Translations under genes and position numbers: made by a program
From: Owenia fusiformis
Lineage: Eukaryota > Annelida > Polychaeta > Sabellida > Oweniidae
NCBI GenBank assembly: GCA_903813345.2
Contig: CAIIXF020000012.1
Span: 250,001 to 314,000 of the forward strand
Direction of reading: 5' to 3'
Length of the DNA: 64,000 nucleotides
In this document: positions 14,001-29,000 of the stretch, piece after piece
Layout of the letters: every line of letters starts with the position of its first letter
How positions within the stretch are numbered: the stretch's first letter is position 1
The notes under the pieces: generated by a model
Told to the model about the DNA's origin: nothing
What the model saw: only the letters and a program-made list of their open reading frames with translations
The model's database searches: none

Positions 14001-17000
14001 ACCAAGGAGTCAAGCCATTTAGACTTGGATATAAGTTGGATTGGATTCCCTAAAAAATATCTTTTATTCAGTAGGAGGTTTAGGATATTGGTGTGACTAC
14101 AACTAATCACTGCATTACTAACATTGCAGTGTTCTCCCTAAAAAAAAATTTCAACTGGGTGCAAGATTTCAAGTCTAAAAATCAGCACTCGCTACGCTCA
14201 CAATATCTCAGTGTAGGTGCTTACTTCACTCATTTTTCAAATCAGAAGTTAGAAGTGCAGATGCCAACTGGGGGGCCTTTGGTTTCAAGTAGGGGGAGCC
14301 CCCGGTAAAAGTGACATGGGGAGATCACTGCATTGTATTTGTTAACGTAAAATCATTGAATAAAATGATGGCTACTCACATACAAAGTAGCTGATGCCTT
14401 AGAGCATATCCCACAGCTCTTGCAGAAGAAATGTTCCTCAGGAGGGCAGCATGTACACACTGTAAAACAATATAACACAAATCCCGTATCAAATCGATAT
14501 CAAACATACATGTAAGGCATTAACATGTCAACACCTGCTGTTGGTCACAGACACTGAATGCAGACTACTACTGAACATCAAGTGCCGAACACCTTCCAAA
14601 AAGTTGGTGACCATAACAATATGTCACCAACTGTGATGGTGACATGATAACTTTATTAAGCTGTCCCTCAAAGGTCAGATAGGGAGTAACTTTCAAAAGG
14701 ATGTCTACCATCTGTTATCAAACAACCTTCTATATAATCTTTAAAGTGGATTTCCCCAAGGTCGCAGCACACAACGCCAAGTGTTTTACATATTCTTGAT
14801 TTTCTTAACAATTTGCCAGATGATAATTCAAGCAAATGTTTTCTATATTATCTGCAGTATATTCACTGGTTAATAGATGTTTATAATTTTATTGTTGCAC
14901 ATTGATTTCAAACTGAGGCATGCAAAAATATTTGAAAATGAAACATAAACCTACATCCATAACTTAGTGAGCTCCCTGTTCCAAGAAGTTTCTTGGCTTC
15001 GGGCATACAAAGATGTCTCTGATCTAGGCACCACTTGTTGCCTGGAATTCAAATAAATAATAATCAGCTTTAGAAAACAGTCACATTTTTGAACTCTTAT
15101 TAAGCCCATTTTTTCTGTTGTATTCATTACAAGTATTAGAAAAACAATACATTTACAATGATAAAAAATGTTCTTGAGTTGAAAATAGTTGCTTACACGA
15201 AGCAGGCAAGACAACCTGCCTCATCAAAATCTTAAAGATGTTTATTTATTCAAACATATTTTCAACTAAAACTGTAGTAATGTCCAAAGGAAGTAATATT
15301 CCTCCTTTAACCCTTTGCTTCATATACTAAGTTTTACTTCACATATTAAATTTTCCCTCACATTTTAAGTTTTCCCCTGAATGCTTAAAGGGTTGCTTCA
15401 AAAATCACCACCTTAAAGAACTGACTAACAAAGAAAAGTGTTTTGTAAAAGCATATAATAAAATAATCTTAAACAAAATTATACTGCCTGTTCACCTGGT
15501 ACTTGTAAACCAATTGAACTCTCCTCCCTTTTAGCCTCAGAGCATTTCACACAACTAACAATCTGATTGGTTGTAATTTTCTCATAAGGATGCTGGGTAA
15601 CATCTTGCCTCCACAGTACATCCTCTGTTGGACAGGTCATGCAGGGCACGCTGATCTGAAAAATGTAAACCAGGCCATCTGATTGGTTGAAATCTGGAGC
15701 TGAGCTTGCTGGGTATCATCCTACATGTATCAATATAAACAGGGTATGCTAATCACAAATACCAAAAAATGCATTGTTTATACCAGAGCCGGCAGAGATC
15801 TGATTACACATTCATAAAGTTATTGTTCCCCTCCTATTCAATTCTGTTCCATCCTGATCCTCATATCATGATGAAGATCGTGTTTCAATAAATGTAATTC
15901 AGTTTTTCACTTACATACATGTGTGCATAACGTAGTGGTATTATTCTAAACAAAAGCAATGCATCAATATAAAATAACAGATTTTTACCTGAGCAAATGA
16001 TTTAGTACTTTTGATTGTGTAATGCAGAGCAGCAGTGAATATATTCATGACACGCCAAATGTGTGTCTTAGGTACATCTGGTTCCTCAGATGAGCTTGTA
16101 TTATACAGCCGTGTGCTCAGACTTAATAAATCGCCATCTAAACAAACAGAAAAATATTAGTGATTCATTAATCCATTGGAATATCCTATGGTTTTGAAAA
16201 ATATCATTTATATCCATGAGTGGTTATGATATCTTCATGAGTTAACCCAGCATTTATGTTGGTCTTTAATCCCCAAGTCACAAATAATGACACTTACTAA
16301 CCTTTTTCTGATCTTGTTGAGCACAGAATGTCCACAGCCCCATATCTACAGAACAGTCCTTCCTGCCATAGTGCTAATATAGGAGTCAGCTTTTGGCACT
16401 TTCTGTAATACAAAATAGTAAATGCAATCATAGCTCCATATCTACTGAACAGTCCTTCCTGCCATAGTGCTAATATAGGAGTCAGCTTCTGACACTTTCT
16501 GTAATACAAAATAGTAAATGTAATCATAGCTCCATATCTACAGAACAGTCCTTCCTGCTATAGTGCTAATATAGGAGTCAGCTTCTGACACTTTCTGTAA
16601 TATAAAATAGTAAATGTAATCATAGCTCCATATCTACAGAACAGTCCTTCCTGCTAAAGTGCTAATATAGGAGTCAGCTTCTGACACTTTCTGTAATACA
16701 AAATAGTAAATGTAATCATAGCTCCATATCTACAGAACAGTCCTTCCTGCTATAGTGCTAATATAGGAGTCAGCTTCTGACACTTTCTGTAATACAAAAT
16801 AGTAAATGTAATCATAGCTCCATATCTACAGAACAGTCCTTCCTGCTATAGTGCTAATATAGGAGTCAGCTTCTGACACTTTCTGTAATACAAAATAGTA
16901 AATGTAGTCATAGCTCCATATCTACAGAACAGTCCTTCCTGCTATAGTGCTAATATAGGAGTCAGCTTCTGACACTTTCTGTAATACAAAATAGTAAATG

Positions 17001-20000
17001 TAATCATAGCTCCATATCTACAGAACAGTCCTTCCTGCTATAGTGCTAATATAGGAGTCAGCTTCTGACACTTTCTGTAATACAAAATAGTAAATGTAAT
17101 CATAGCTCCATATCTACAGAACAGTCCTTCCTGCTATAGTGCTAATATAGGAGTCAGCTTCTGACACTTTCTGTAATACAAAATAGTAAATGTAATCATA
17201 GCTCCATATCTACAGAACAGTCCTTCCTGCTATAGTGCTAATATAGGAGTCAGCTTCTGACACTTTCTGTAATACAAAATAGTAAATGTAATCATCATTC
17301 CATATCTACAGAACAGTCCTTCCTGCCATAGTGCTAATATAGGAGTCAGCTTCTGACACTTTCTGTAATACAAAATAGTAAATGTAATCATAGCTCCATA
17401 TCTACAGAACAGTCCTTCCAGCCATAGTGCTAATATAGGAGTCAGCTTTTGGCACTTTCTGTAATACAATGCTATCAGGACTGACTCAAAGTGTCTGGAT
17501 TGGCAGGTTTTTACATTTTGAAGTTTTTTACCAGCGAAGTCTATAGTTCAACACGTAAAATCTAGTGCATACTTATTTATAAATCTAATGTCTCTTAGGT
17601 GGTCTGGCCAATCCTGAAATATCTTATTACATTTATTTTGAAATTCCCTAAAATTGTGTAGTTCACCCAAGAGACATTTCCCACGATTCAGTTTTGAAAA
17701 GTGCAACAGAGAGAGAAAGAAGACAAGCATTAACAATTTACAAAATGTCACCACCTGCAAATGATTTCAAAATAGGATGTAACATCTGAATGTAACAATT
17801 GTTACAGATATAATTGACAGTAGTACTGAATGCAAAATACTGGTAATATAATGAAAAAAATTTATCACAATTTCTTGCAATATTGATGGTGACATATACA
17901 GGGTGTTCCAAAAGTAACAGGACTGGTGCTGGCATTTTGTTGAATATGCACCAATTGTCTTCAAAATTGTACATAATATACTTTCATGTATTGTTACTAA
18001 AATTGCAAAGTTTCGATAAAAATTATAAAACTGGGGTAGAGTTATGGTTGCTATGGTAACATGACATCACAATACCCGGGGCAACATTCCACGCAGAAAG
18101 TTACAGAGAATTTAAGCATTTTGTACATCCCATATCAAAGTTAGAATCGAACAACTGGTGGGAATTACATTTTTGCGAAATACATCATTTGATATTCCTA
18201 TGTATCCTCTACTTTGAAAAGTAGGATCCTCTTGGGTTAGTACAAGAGTAGCACTCAGTATCCATGACTCAAACAGATGAGTGAACCCATATGATGACAT
18301 GTCATGCAGGGTCGATAGGACTTGGAGAAGGTCATTCTCATCTTTAACTATCTTACCACGCTGATTAGCATTCCATTCTCCATATAAAAGTAAAAATTAG
18401 ATATTGCATGATCAGAAGATTATGGTACATGGTCTTAGACTTCAAGACCTAGCTCCGCTTGCAGTGGTCTTTAACGCTGACTTGCAGGCAGGCGCCTTAT
18501 CAAGTTGGATGACTGGCTTCAAATTAGGTCTTTTCAAAAACTCAACAGTGAATTGTGAAGACTGTTATACATAATGATATTTCAGGAAATTGAATAATAT
18601 TATTATTATGAAATCATACTTGAATCTGAGTTTTATGGCAACATCATAACTATAATGCATCTAATAAAGCAAACAAGAAATGTTGTATTGTAATAGGTGA
18701 ATTAGATACTTTCTTCAGTTATATAAAAATGTTAGATATCATATTTTTATGAAAAAGTTGCCCCGGGTGTAGTGATGTCACATTACTATAGTAACCATAA
18801 CTTTACCCTCATTTTATCATTTTTTCTGAGACTTTACAATTTTAGTTGCACTACGTCTAAGTACAATTTGTGAAAATTTGAACACACTCGGTGCAGAATT
18901 GACAAACTGCCAGCACCAGTCCTGTTACTTTTGGAACACCCTGTATAAACACTATATAATAATATATGTGATTAGTTTTGTCTTACTCAATGAAATGTTG
19001 TAAGAATCCTAGAGGCATTTTCATTGGGAACTTGTAGTGATAGCTAACCTCCAAGACATCTGACTGTGAGCTTGGCCATATCTGCTCCTGAAATGAATCA
19101 TGTACATATAACACAATAGTATAATACATTTTCATGTGTCAAATATTGTGTAAAGTATTCATGAAGCCTCAAATAGCATTATTAATTTAGTGTAAAGAAT
19201 ACACGTGTATGTGTGAAAATAAAACTAATAAAATTAAGTAAATCTAATTCTTAGTATTCAGAGTGTAAATCTCTTTAAAATTACAATTCTAAATTATGTG
19301 TAAAGTGTAGAGACTTTATAATGTGTAACATGTAAATTACATTTTGAACAATTTTTCAGTTTAATCCAATTTTAGAGTTGCTTTGGATTTGATCTATATA
19401 CTTCTGACAACCATTACCATGACAACCATAACTATATAATTTAACTCTTGGCAAAATGTCAATCAATAATCTCAAGTAATAGCAACAGCACACATTATCA
19501 AGCTTCTAAAAATGAGAGCAATTTCTATTTCGTAACACCCTGTATTTCAAGAAAACATTGTTTATTATTCTTTTAATACAGAGAGATAACTTACAAGTAT
19601 TTGAGGCTGAATAGAATATGGGAGGTCACTCCATATGATGTATGCACTACTGGGTCGATCAGCTAAACTGGGAGGGGACATTCCTATCTTTGAAATAACT
19701 TTCATCAGAATGCCATATTTTATCAACAATCGCACCATCACACTTTCGTCCATCTGTAGCTCAACCTAAACAATTGATGTTGTAGTTATTCATAAAAGTA
19801 AGAAATGTGATAAAAATAGCTAGAGTGTTACATTTTTAGTCACCCTGTATACAATACATTGTGTTTAATTAGAAGATATGAAGATGAACTAATTGAAAGT
19901 CAACTTGCTAACTGGTTAAGAGACTTGACAGGACCTGTGCTATACCAAGACCAGCTAGGACTAATGCAGGAGGGGACTTGACAGGGACCTGTGCTATACC

Positions 20001-23000
20001 AAGACCAGCTAGGACCAATGCAGGAGGGGACTTGACAGGACCTGTGCTATACCAAGACCAGCTAGGACTAATGCAGGAGGGGACTTGACAGGGACCTGTG
20101 CTATACCAAGACCAGCTAGGACTAATGCAGGAGGGGACTTGACAGGGACCTGTGCTATACCAAGACCAGCTAGGACCAATGCAGGAGGGGACTTGACAGG
20201 ACCTGTGCTATACCAAGACCAGCTAGGACTAATGCAGGAGGGGACTTGACAGGGACCTGTGCTATACCAAGACCAGCTAGGACCAATGCAGGAGGGGACT
20301 TGACAGGGACCTGTGCTATACCAAGACCAGCTAGGACCAATGCAGGAGGGGACTTGACAGGGACCTGTGCTATACCAAGACCAGCTAGGACCAATGCAGG
20401 AGGGCAATATGCTGGATTCAGCCTAGGCTCTGTCATAAAAATAAGGATGAACCAAGGGAGTCATAACAGAGAGTAAAGTTAAGATAAGATCTTAAGTATA
20501 TGTACATTGTTCTCTTACCATAAATTCCAAATTGTTCTGGAATTCATAGCTTTACAAACATTCTGTTAATGACCCCAGAATAGCATAGCTTAACACCTCT
20601 CTTGTGGTTACATGTCATATCTGATTGTGATTATAACTTTAAATATTATTCATCATTGCTCACCATATCAGTTGCTAACACAGGCATATCTTTAGGTAGA
20701 TATGGTATCCGATCCTCATTCAAGATGGCACTCTGCTTCAATACCTGTATGCTCTTTGCAAATCTATGGGGCCAAAATATGATATCTTCTCCCTGGTCAT
20801 ATAGAATTCCACCCTAAAATAGATTTTGTTGGTTGATAAATTATAAATGAATTACCGTATGTATACCAGTATGAGCTTTAAGATATAAAGGTTATTTACT
20901 AGAAGGTATTGAATATGGATTTCATACAGAGGGCCAATATGATATCATATTTGCCAAGGATATAAACAAGCATATAAACTGTAATCGTAATGTGTTCACA
21001 TACCTTTCCATGTAAAGCTCTAAAGTGAGCAGATATTCTTGCAGGCTTCATTGATATCTTCTCATACATCTTGCTTGCTTTACATATCCCCTGCTCATTG
21101 ATTAGTTCTGTTGCCAATTTCACTCTTATATCCTCCATCTCTGCACTCTCTGAATGCACCCAAGGGGCATATGATAACACCTTCTCAATGTCTGGCTCAA
21201 ACCTGAACTTGTCATTCAGTGCAGTCTGGACAGTCAGAGTATCAGAGTTTATCCAGCGCTCAAGGATATGGTACATTTTACCTGCAGAGCTCCACAAATC
21301 CTGCTGCCAAAAATCTAGTCCTCCCAGTGTTGGTTCAGAACTAAAAATGATATATTGATTACATTAATTAAAGGAATATTCCTTTCCAGACTATTTATCT
21401 CCTTATATGGTAGCTATAATCATATATATACTCTCCATATTTAGCAAAACACGAAAAAAAAATTTGAAATGGTCAATATTGTTAATTCAAAATTGTATTA
21501 CTCATTTCCAGTAAGCTGCCATCTTTTAAAACTTCATTAAGGAAGTGATGTCATCGACTCTCACCTGTTATAACCTTGCCTATTACAGTATAGGAAAGAA
21601 GCACAAAATTACTTCTTGACAAGAATCCCTTATCTTCTGTGCAAAAATATTTTCAGGGCTTGTCAACCCAGAATTAAAGAAGAGATCACCAGAAGGATTT
21701 AAATCATAGACCAAATTGAAAAAAATATTCTACTGGTTTTGTAATTCCAATAGCTCTTTACCTAATGCTATATGCAAAGTTGAGAGTCGATGACATCACT
21801 TCCTGAGTGAAATCTTAAAAGATGGCAGCTTACTGGGATTGAGCACTATATTTTTAAGTTATCAATATTGACCATATCAAAACATTTGTCCATGTTTTGC
21901 TAAACATGGAAAGTATATGTATGGTTATAGCTACCATATTAGGAGAGAGATGGTCTGGCAAGGAATATTCCTTTAAGATCATAGTCTGGTAATTTTATTA
22001 GTATTATTTTTTTTCGAATGCATGCTGGATCCATGATTACTAAATATTTTATAAAATGAAACAGTTGAAATATATACAGATAAATCTACTTACCTGTATT
22101 TTGTCATAGAACATTAACAATAATATATTGATGTTTTTAACATATGACCAATAATGATAATGATAAATAAATGAAATTATTTATTGCCAACTCCATTAAA
22201 CGCTATTACAAACAACAGTCAAATAAAATGATCATTACATTTGCTGGAATTACACCACAAAATTCGCTAAAACGTTTTAGTGGAAGACGCTTTACAAAAT
22301 CGCCATTCTGATAACACCTGCATTTCTAAAGCGTCTTAGGATTTATATATTGGAATTACACCTGTTTTTTCTAAAACGCCTTTCGTGCACTTTTAACGAT
22401 GTAGTTATGGATAACATCTAGCATACATGTATGTGTACATCTCCTGTAAATGTATTCTTTTTGCATCTAAGACAAAACTGATCTTCCATAATTTGATTAG
22501 AAATGCATGACATTGCATAATTTTTATCTTTTATTAATTATGAAAAAACATAATAAAAGGTGAAAGAAAAATATGTACATATTCTCCGAAGATAACACTT
22601 GATTTCGATGTGACCTGGCGACCATCATCCATTTTTCAATTTAGATATAGCCAGATAGCAGCATGACCGGATGTCTCATCATGTATCAAATGTTTCAAAT
22701 GTATCAAATATTTCGTTTAGGGAAAATGTTAAAAACTAGTAAAAACCCGGGTAAGGCGTTTTACAAAAACCGATCGGTATTACACTGCACACTTAAAACG
22801 CCTAACGACTTATGCCGTTTACTAGTGACAAGGGTTCTTGGAGTTTTAGAAAAGCGCTTTTGTAAAACCGCAATCGTGATTACACCTAATTCTTAAACCT
22901 GGTTAAAACCGAAGAAGCTTTTGTAAAACGCCAGGTGTAATTCCAGCAATTGTGTACAATTAGCTCAACTGTCCTTAAGGACCCAGACAGTGATCTTAAT

Positions 23001-26000
23001 TGAATATATACTGACTAGCACATACTCTGTACTTTATATACAGTCATTGACTTGCTATATAATACAGGACATTACAATATGTGTTGCACATACTTTAAAA
23101 CTGCCTTCAATGCCTTTTCTACAGCTGCTTTGGCCTGCATGCTAATATCTCTAAGCTCCTTCTTCAACTGATCTAGATTAATACTCAGATCTGTTTTAGC
23201 AGATTTAGACTTTATAAGCAGCACATTGTAGCTGGCATTGGGAGCCCTTTGAGCCAATTGTAATAGAGCTGCATGTATTCTAGCTGCGTTTATGTCTGAT
23301 TCAATCTCATTGGTCAGAACACAAATACACCCATCACTCAGTAGCATATCCAGTATGGCTTCCTAGAAAATTTTTTAATTAATATTAGAAGTACATATAA
23401 ATGTTTGTATGATTTATCTACAGTAAAAATTGTAAAGTAGAACACCTCAATCTGTAGGTGGAATACTTTTCTGGTTACCCAATAACTTATTATAAAATAA
23501 ATAAACCTCACACAGTTTTACTGTATTTACAGCGAATTAGTACAACAAAACCTCAATTTACCAAATCTAGAAAACTTCTTTGATGCTTGATAAAACATAA
23601 GTGCTAGCCTCATGACAATTTGCCTAGTCTTTCACAGATAGATAATAGTGTCTCTTTGCCCCGTTTTCCCCATACAAACCCCATCTCACACCCCTCCCCT
23701 TGCAATCTTTTTCCCTAATGCTAGAGTGCTTTTGAATCAATGACTGGTCCCTGTATACATTACAAATAAAGATAAACTAGACAAATACCTCATGAATGGA
23801 CGTCTCATACACATGACAATTTGCCTGCTTCATCTGGTGAGTAAAATAATGAAGTGGTGTCTGAAGATTGTCTTTCTTGCCATTCTGTAGATATGTACTT
23901 GCTCTACTGACTGGTGCTTTCTCCATGTTAACAAAGACAACCTTCACATCCAGTGAAGATTCCTGAGGCTTCTGTAAAGCTGGAATTATGAAATAAATTT
24001 TGAAATGTCATGATATTGTCTTTACATGTCATGATATTGTCTTTACATGTCATGATATTGTCTTTACATGTCATGATATTGTCTTTGCATGTCATGCTAT
24101 TGTCTTTACATGTCATGATATTGTCTTTACATGTCATGATATTGTCTTGACATGTTATGATATTGTCTTGACATGTCATGATATTGTCTTGACATGTCAT
24201 GATATTGTCTTTACATCAGAATAATAGTTCATGTTTAAGGTTATCTGGCAAAGTAGTTTTGGAAAAGGGGACATTTCCTTTTTCAACTTTCTTTGACTTA
24301 ATGTAGAAGTTCACTGTTCATTGAGCAGTCAGTGGAAAGTGGGTTTGAAACCTGGCAGAATTTTTTTCATTTTTAATTGCCCAAGATCCAGACAGTGAAT
24401 TTTCATAAATAATTTGGTTTCCCATCAAATGATCACAATTTTTTTAAAGAGTCAGTCTGAATTGTTAATTTTTTTTATTTTAAAAAATGCATTTTCTCAT
24501 TGCAACCAATGTTAAATTTAAATATTTTTCGAGAAATAACCAAACAGTCAACCTTTCTAATTTTCACATATTTTGTTATTCATCAGTGTCCTTCACCTAG
24601 ATTTTTTCAAGAAAATCTGAATTGTAGAAAAAAAGTTGATCAACAGTGAAGTTCTACCTTTAATCTTCAATAACTTGTAAAGACTCCTTCCAATATTTGC
24701 ATGATCTATCCTGTCAAATTCACATGGTGAAGTTTTATGAGCTAGAAATTCAATCTATCATCCCAGAATATGTTCTAATAATAAGAATCAATTTCAAAGA
24801 TGAATTAAATTATCCCAATAGCTTTGAGCGCAACTGTGATTCAATGAACATTATGGGCCTAACAACAATGGTAAAAATCAGCTATGTATGGTCAGTTTTG
24901 GATTATATGATTTATCCCATGGGAAATACACTGTATCTATATAAAGACAATAAAAACATATATTTGAATGGATACTTACAAAAATATGTCTCTCTTTCTT
25001 TAACATTTGCCAGTTGAAGTACTTGTCCCATCTCAGAGTTTTTCTGTGGCTTCATGTTTAGCATAGGGCATCCAGTAATATCAATGTTCACATTTTTGTA
25101 GGCATCACCTATGACCAAAACAATGACAAGACATGAACATGACACAAATAAATGTACTTCCATGTATATGTATTTCAGAAAGCTAGAACTTTTCCTAATC
25201 AAACTTAATATTCGCAAAAATGGAGAAAAATCCCATGTGCATAGTAAAAACTTTACTTTAAAGGATTCCGTCAAGTTTCCCGGACAAAAACAATATGGCG
25301 AGTCAGCTGGATCAGTCCATTTTTAAGAAATAGGGAAGTTTTGTAAATTCTAGTTTATTGAAATCGTCTTGTAGATAAAATAATATTCTACAATGATTCT
25401 GTCGACATTGAGAGAGTGAATTATCCAAAGGATGCATGTACATCAGCCAACATAAATCCTTGTATTCATTCACACTGCTTTGCTCCATTTGTAGGACATT
25501 TCATGAGCCATGTTGTGTGCTAATACGTGATGGGTTAATTTAGATGTCAATTTCTCCTATTACTCACAAATAGAAGGTCCTAAACTTCACCAATAAAATG
25601 TGAAATTGATTTGTCAAAACAAAAATTTCTATTTTATAAATGTATGGCGATCTATTCTATACTATTGCTACAAAAACAGGCAGAGGTGTTTACACCACGA
25701 CCTCAAACCTGGTATACCCTTGAGTTTTATCCCGGATGGTGCCTTTTATACTAAACAGTGAGCAACACTAAAAACAAGCGTTCGATTTGCTAAACGATAT
25801 GCGTCAACCTTTAAGACTGTTCTCCTGTGTGGAATGAACTTTGGTCAAAACAAACACAGAAATAAATTGAACCATTACATTCATTGTACAGTAAAACCTG
25901 TATAATTTGAACCATTACATTCATTGTACAGTAAAACCTGTATAATTTGAACAATTACATTCATTGTACAGTAAAACCTGTATAATTTGAACCATTACAT

Positions 26001-29000
26001 TCATTGTACAGTAAAACCTGTATAATTTGAACCATTACATTCATTGTACAGTAAAACATGTATAATTTGAACCTAATGGGATCAGTTAAAAGTGTTCAGA
26101 TTGGCATGTGTTCATGTTTTGAGGCTTTTAAACATCAAAGTCTAAATTGGCAGATTAAAAAAGTGGAGCTGGATAAAATGTTTACATTGAGAGGCATGTT
26201 CGGATTATAGAGGCATTCAGAGACAAGTTTAAGTGTTTGCCAAAATGACTGATATCTGCCTTGACTTTAACATGTTTCCAAGTCTCTCAAAATATTGTTT
26301 AATTATGAATGAAAAGACTGTACAAAGGACCCTTGGAAAATGTATCATAAAGATGTTAGCCAAAAGGCGTGAAATAGTAACATTCAATGTCAATGGTCTC
26401 TCATAGGTCGGCATCGGCCAGGCACTGTTTTAACTTAATTATATATAATTGTATCGTATGCATTGTATATCTTTTAGTGCGTGAGACTTAAATAAAAAAT
26501 TTTACTACTACTACTTATTGCGCTTGTTAATGAGTGGAAGAACACTGACTGATATGACAGGTTTACCTGTATTTAAAGTAGACTTTCTGCTCTTGTTTAT
26601 GAGTGGAAGAACACTGACTGATGTGACAGGTTTACCTGTATTTAAAGTAGACTTACTGCTCTTGTTAATGAGTGGAAGAACACTGACTAATGTGACAGGT
26701 TTAACTGTAGTTAAACTAGACTTTCTGTTCTTGTTTATGAGTGGAAGAACACTGACTGATGTGACAGGTTTAACTGTATTTAAAGTAGACTTTCTGCTCT
26801 TGTTTATGAGTGGAAGAACACTGGTGTAATCAGTTTAACTGTAGTTAAAGTAGACTTTCTGCTCTTGTTTATGAGTGGAAGAACACTGACTAATGTGACA
26901 GGTTTAACTGTAGTTAAAATATACTTTCTGTTCTTGTTAATGAGTGGAAGAACACTGACTAATGTGACAGGTTTAACTGTAGTTAAACTAGACTTTCTGT
27001 TCTTGTTTATGAGCGGAAGAACACTGGTGTAATCAGTTTAACTGTAGTTAAAATAGACTTTCTGCTATTGTTTATGAGTGGAAGAACACTGGTGTTATCA
27101 GTTTAACTGTCGTTAAAATAGACTTTCTGCTATTGTTTATGAGTGGAAGAACACTGGTGTAATCAGTTTAACTGTAGTTAAAATAGACTTTCTGCTATTG
27201 TTTATGAGTGGAAGAACACTGGTGTAATCAGTTTAACTGTAGTTAAAATAGACTTTCTGCTATTGTTTATGAGTGGAAGAACACTGATGAAATCAGTTTA
27301 ACTGTAGTTAAAATAGACTTTCTGCTATTGTTTATGAGCGGAAGAACACTGGTGTAATCAGTTTAACTGTAGTTAAAATAGACTTTCTGCTATTGTTTAT
27401 GAGTGGAAGAACACCGACTGAAGTGACAGGTTTAACTGTAGTTAAAGTAGACTTTCTGCTCTTGTTTATGAGTGGAAGAACACTGGTGTAATCAGTTTAT
27501 CTGTCGTTAAAATAGACTTTCTGCTCTTGTTTATGAGTGGAAAAACACTGGTGTAATCAGTTTAACTGTAGTTAAAATAGACTTTCTGCTCTTGTTTATG
27601 AGTGGAAGAACACTGGTGTAATCAGTTTAACTGCAGTTAAAATAGACTTTCTGTTCTTGTTTATTAGTGGAAGAACACTGGTGTAATCAGTTTAACTGTA
27701 GTTAAAATAGACTTTCATGCTATTGTTTATGAGTGGAAGAACACTGGTGTAATCAGTTTAACTGTGGTTAAAATAGACTTACTGCTCTTGTTTATGAGTG
27801 GAAGAACACTGGTGAAATCAGTTTAACTGTAGTTAAAATAGACTTTCATGCTATTGTTTATGAGTGGAAGAACACTGGTGTAATCAGTTTAACTGTAGTT
27901 AAAGAAAGTTTTCTGCTCTTGTTCATGAGTAGAAGAACAGTGACTGATGTGACAGGTTTAACTGTAGTTAAAGTAGACTTACTGCTCTTGTTCATGAGTG
28001 GAAGAACACTGACTGATATGACAGGTTTACCTGTATTTAAAGTAGACTTACTGCTCTTGTTTATGAGTGGTAGAACACTGACTGAAGTGACAGGTTTAAC
28101 TGTATTTAAAGTAGACTTACTGCTCTTGTTTATGAGTGGAAGAACACTGACTGATATGACAGGTTTACCTGTATTTAAAATAGACTTTCTGCTCTTGTTT
28201 ATGAGTGGTAGAACACTGGTGTAATCAGTTTAACTGTAGTTAAACTAGACTTTCTGCTCTTGTTTATGAGTGGAAGAACACTGGTGTAATCAGTTTAACT
28301 GTAGTTAAACTAGACTTTCTGCTCTTGTTTATGAGTGGAAGAACACTGGTGTAATCAGTTTAACTGTAGTTAAAGTAGACTTTCTGCTCTTGTTTATGAG
28401 TGGAATAACACTGACTGATATGACAGGTTTAACTGTATTTAAAGTAGACTTATTACTCTTGTTAATGAGTGGAAGAACACTGACTGAAGTGACAGGTTTA
28501 ACTGTATTTAAAGTAGACTTACTGCTCTTGTTCATGAGTGGAAGAACACTGACTGATATGACAGGTTTAACTGTATTTAAAGTAGACTTATTACTCTTGT
28601 TAATGAGTGGAAGAACACTGACTGAAGTGACAGGTTTAACTGTATTTAAAGTAGACTTACTGCTCTTGTTTATGAGTGGTAGAACACTGACTGAAGTGAC
28701 AGGTTTAACTGTAGTTAAACTAGACTTACTGCTCTTGTTTATGAGTGGAAGAACACTGGTGTAATCAGTTTAACTGTAGTTAAAGTAGACTTACTGCTCT
28801 TGTTAATGAGTGGAAGAACACTGACTAATGTGACAGGTTTAACTGTATTTAAAGTAGACTTACTACTCTTGTTAATGAGTGGAAGAACACTGACTGATAT
28901 GACAGGTTTAACTGTTGTTAAAGTAGACTTACTGCTCTTGTTAATGAGTGGAAGAACACTGACTAATGTGACAGGTTTAACTGTAGTTAAAGTAGACTTA

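Noticed and set aside
19918-20436. Exon of the Roco gene (PPALVLAGLGIAQ repeats)
   Set aside because: It lies within intron 11. The flanking exons join in phase without it, and it shows no consistent splice sites.
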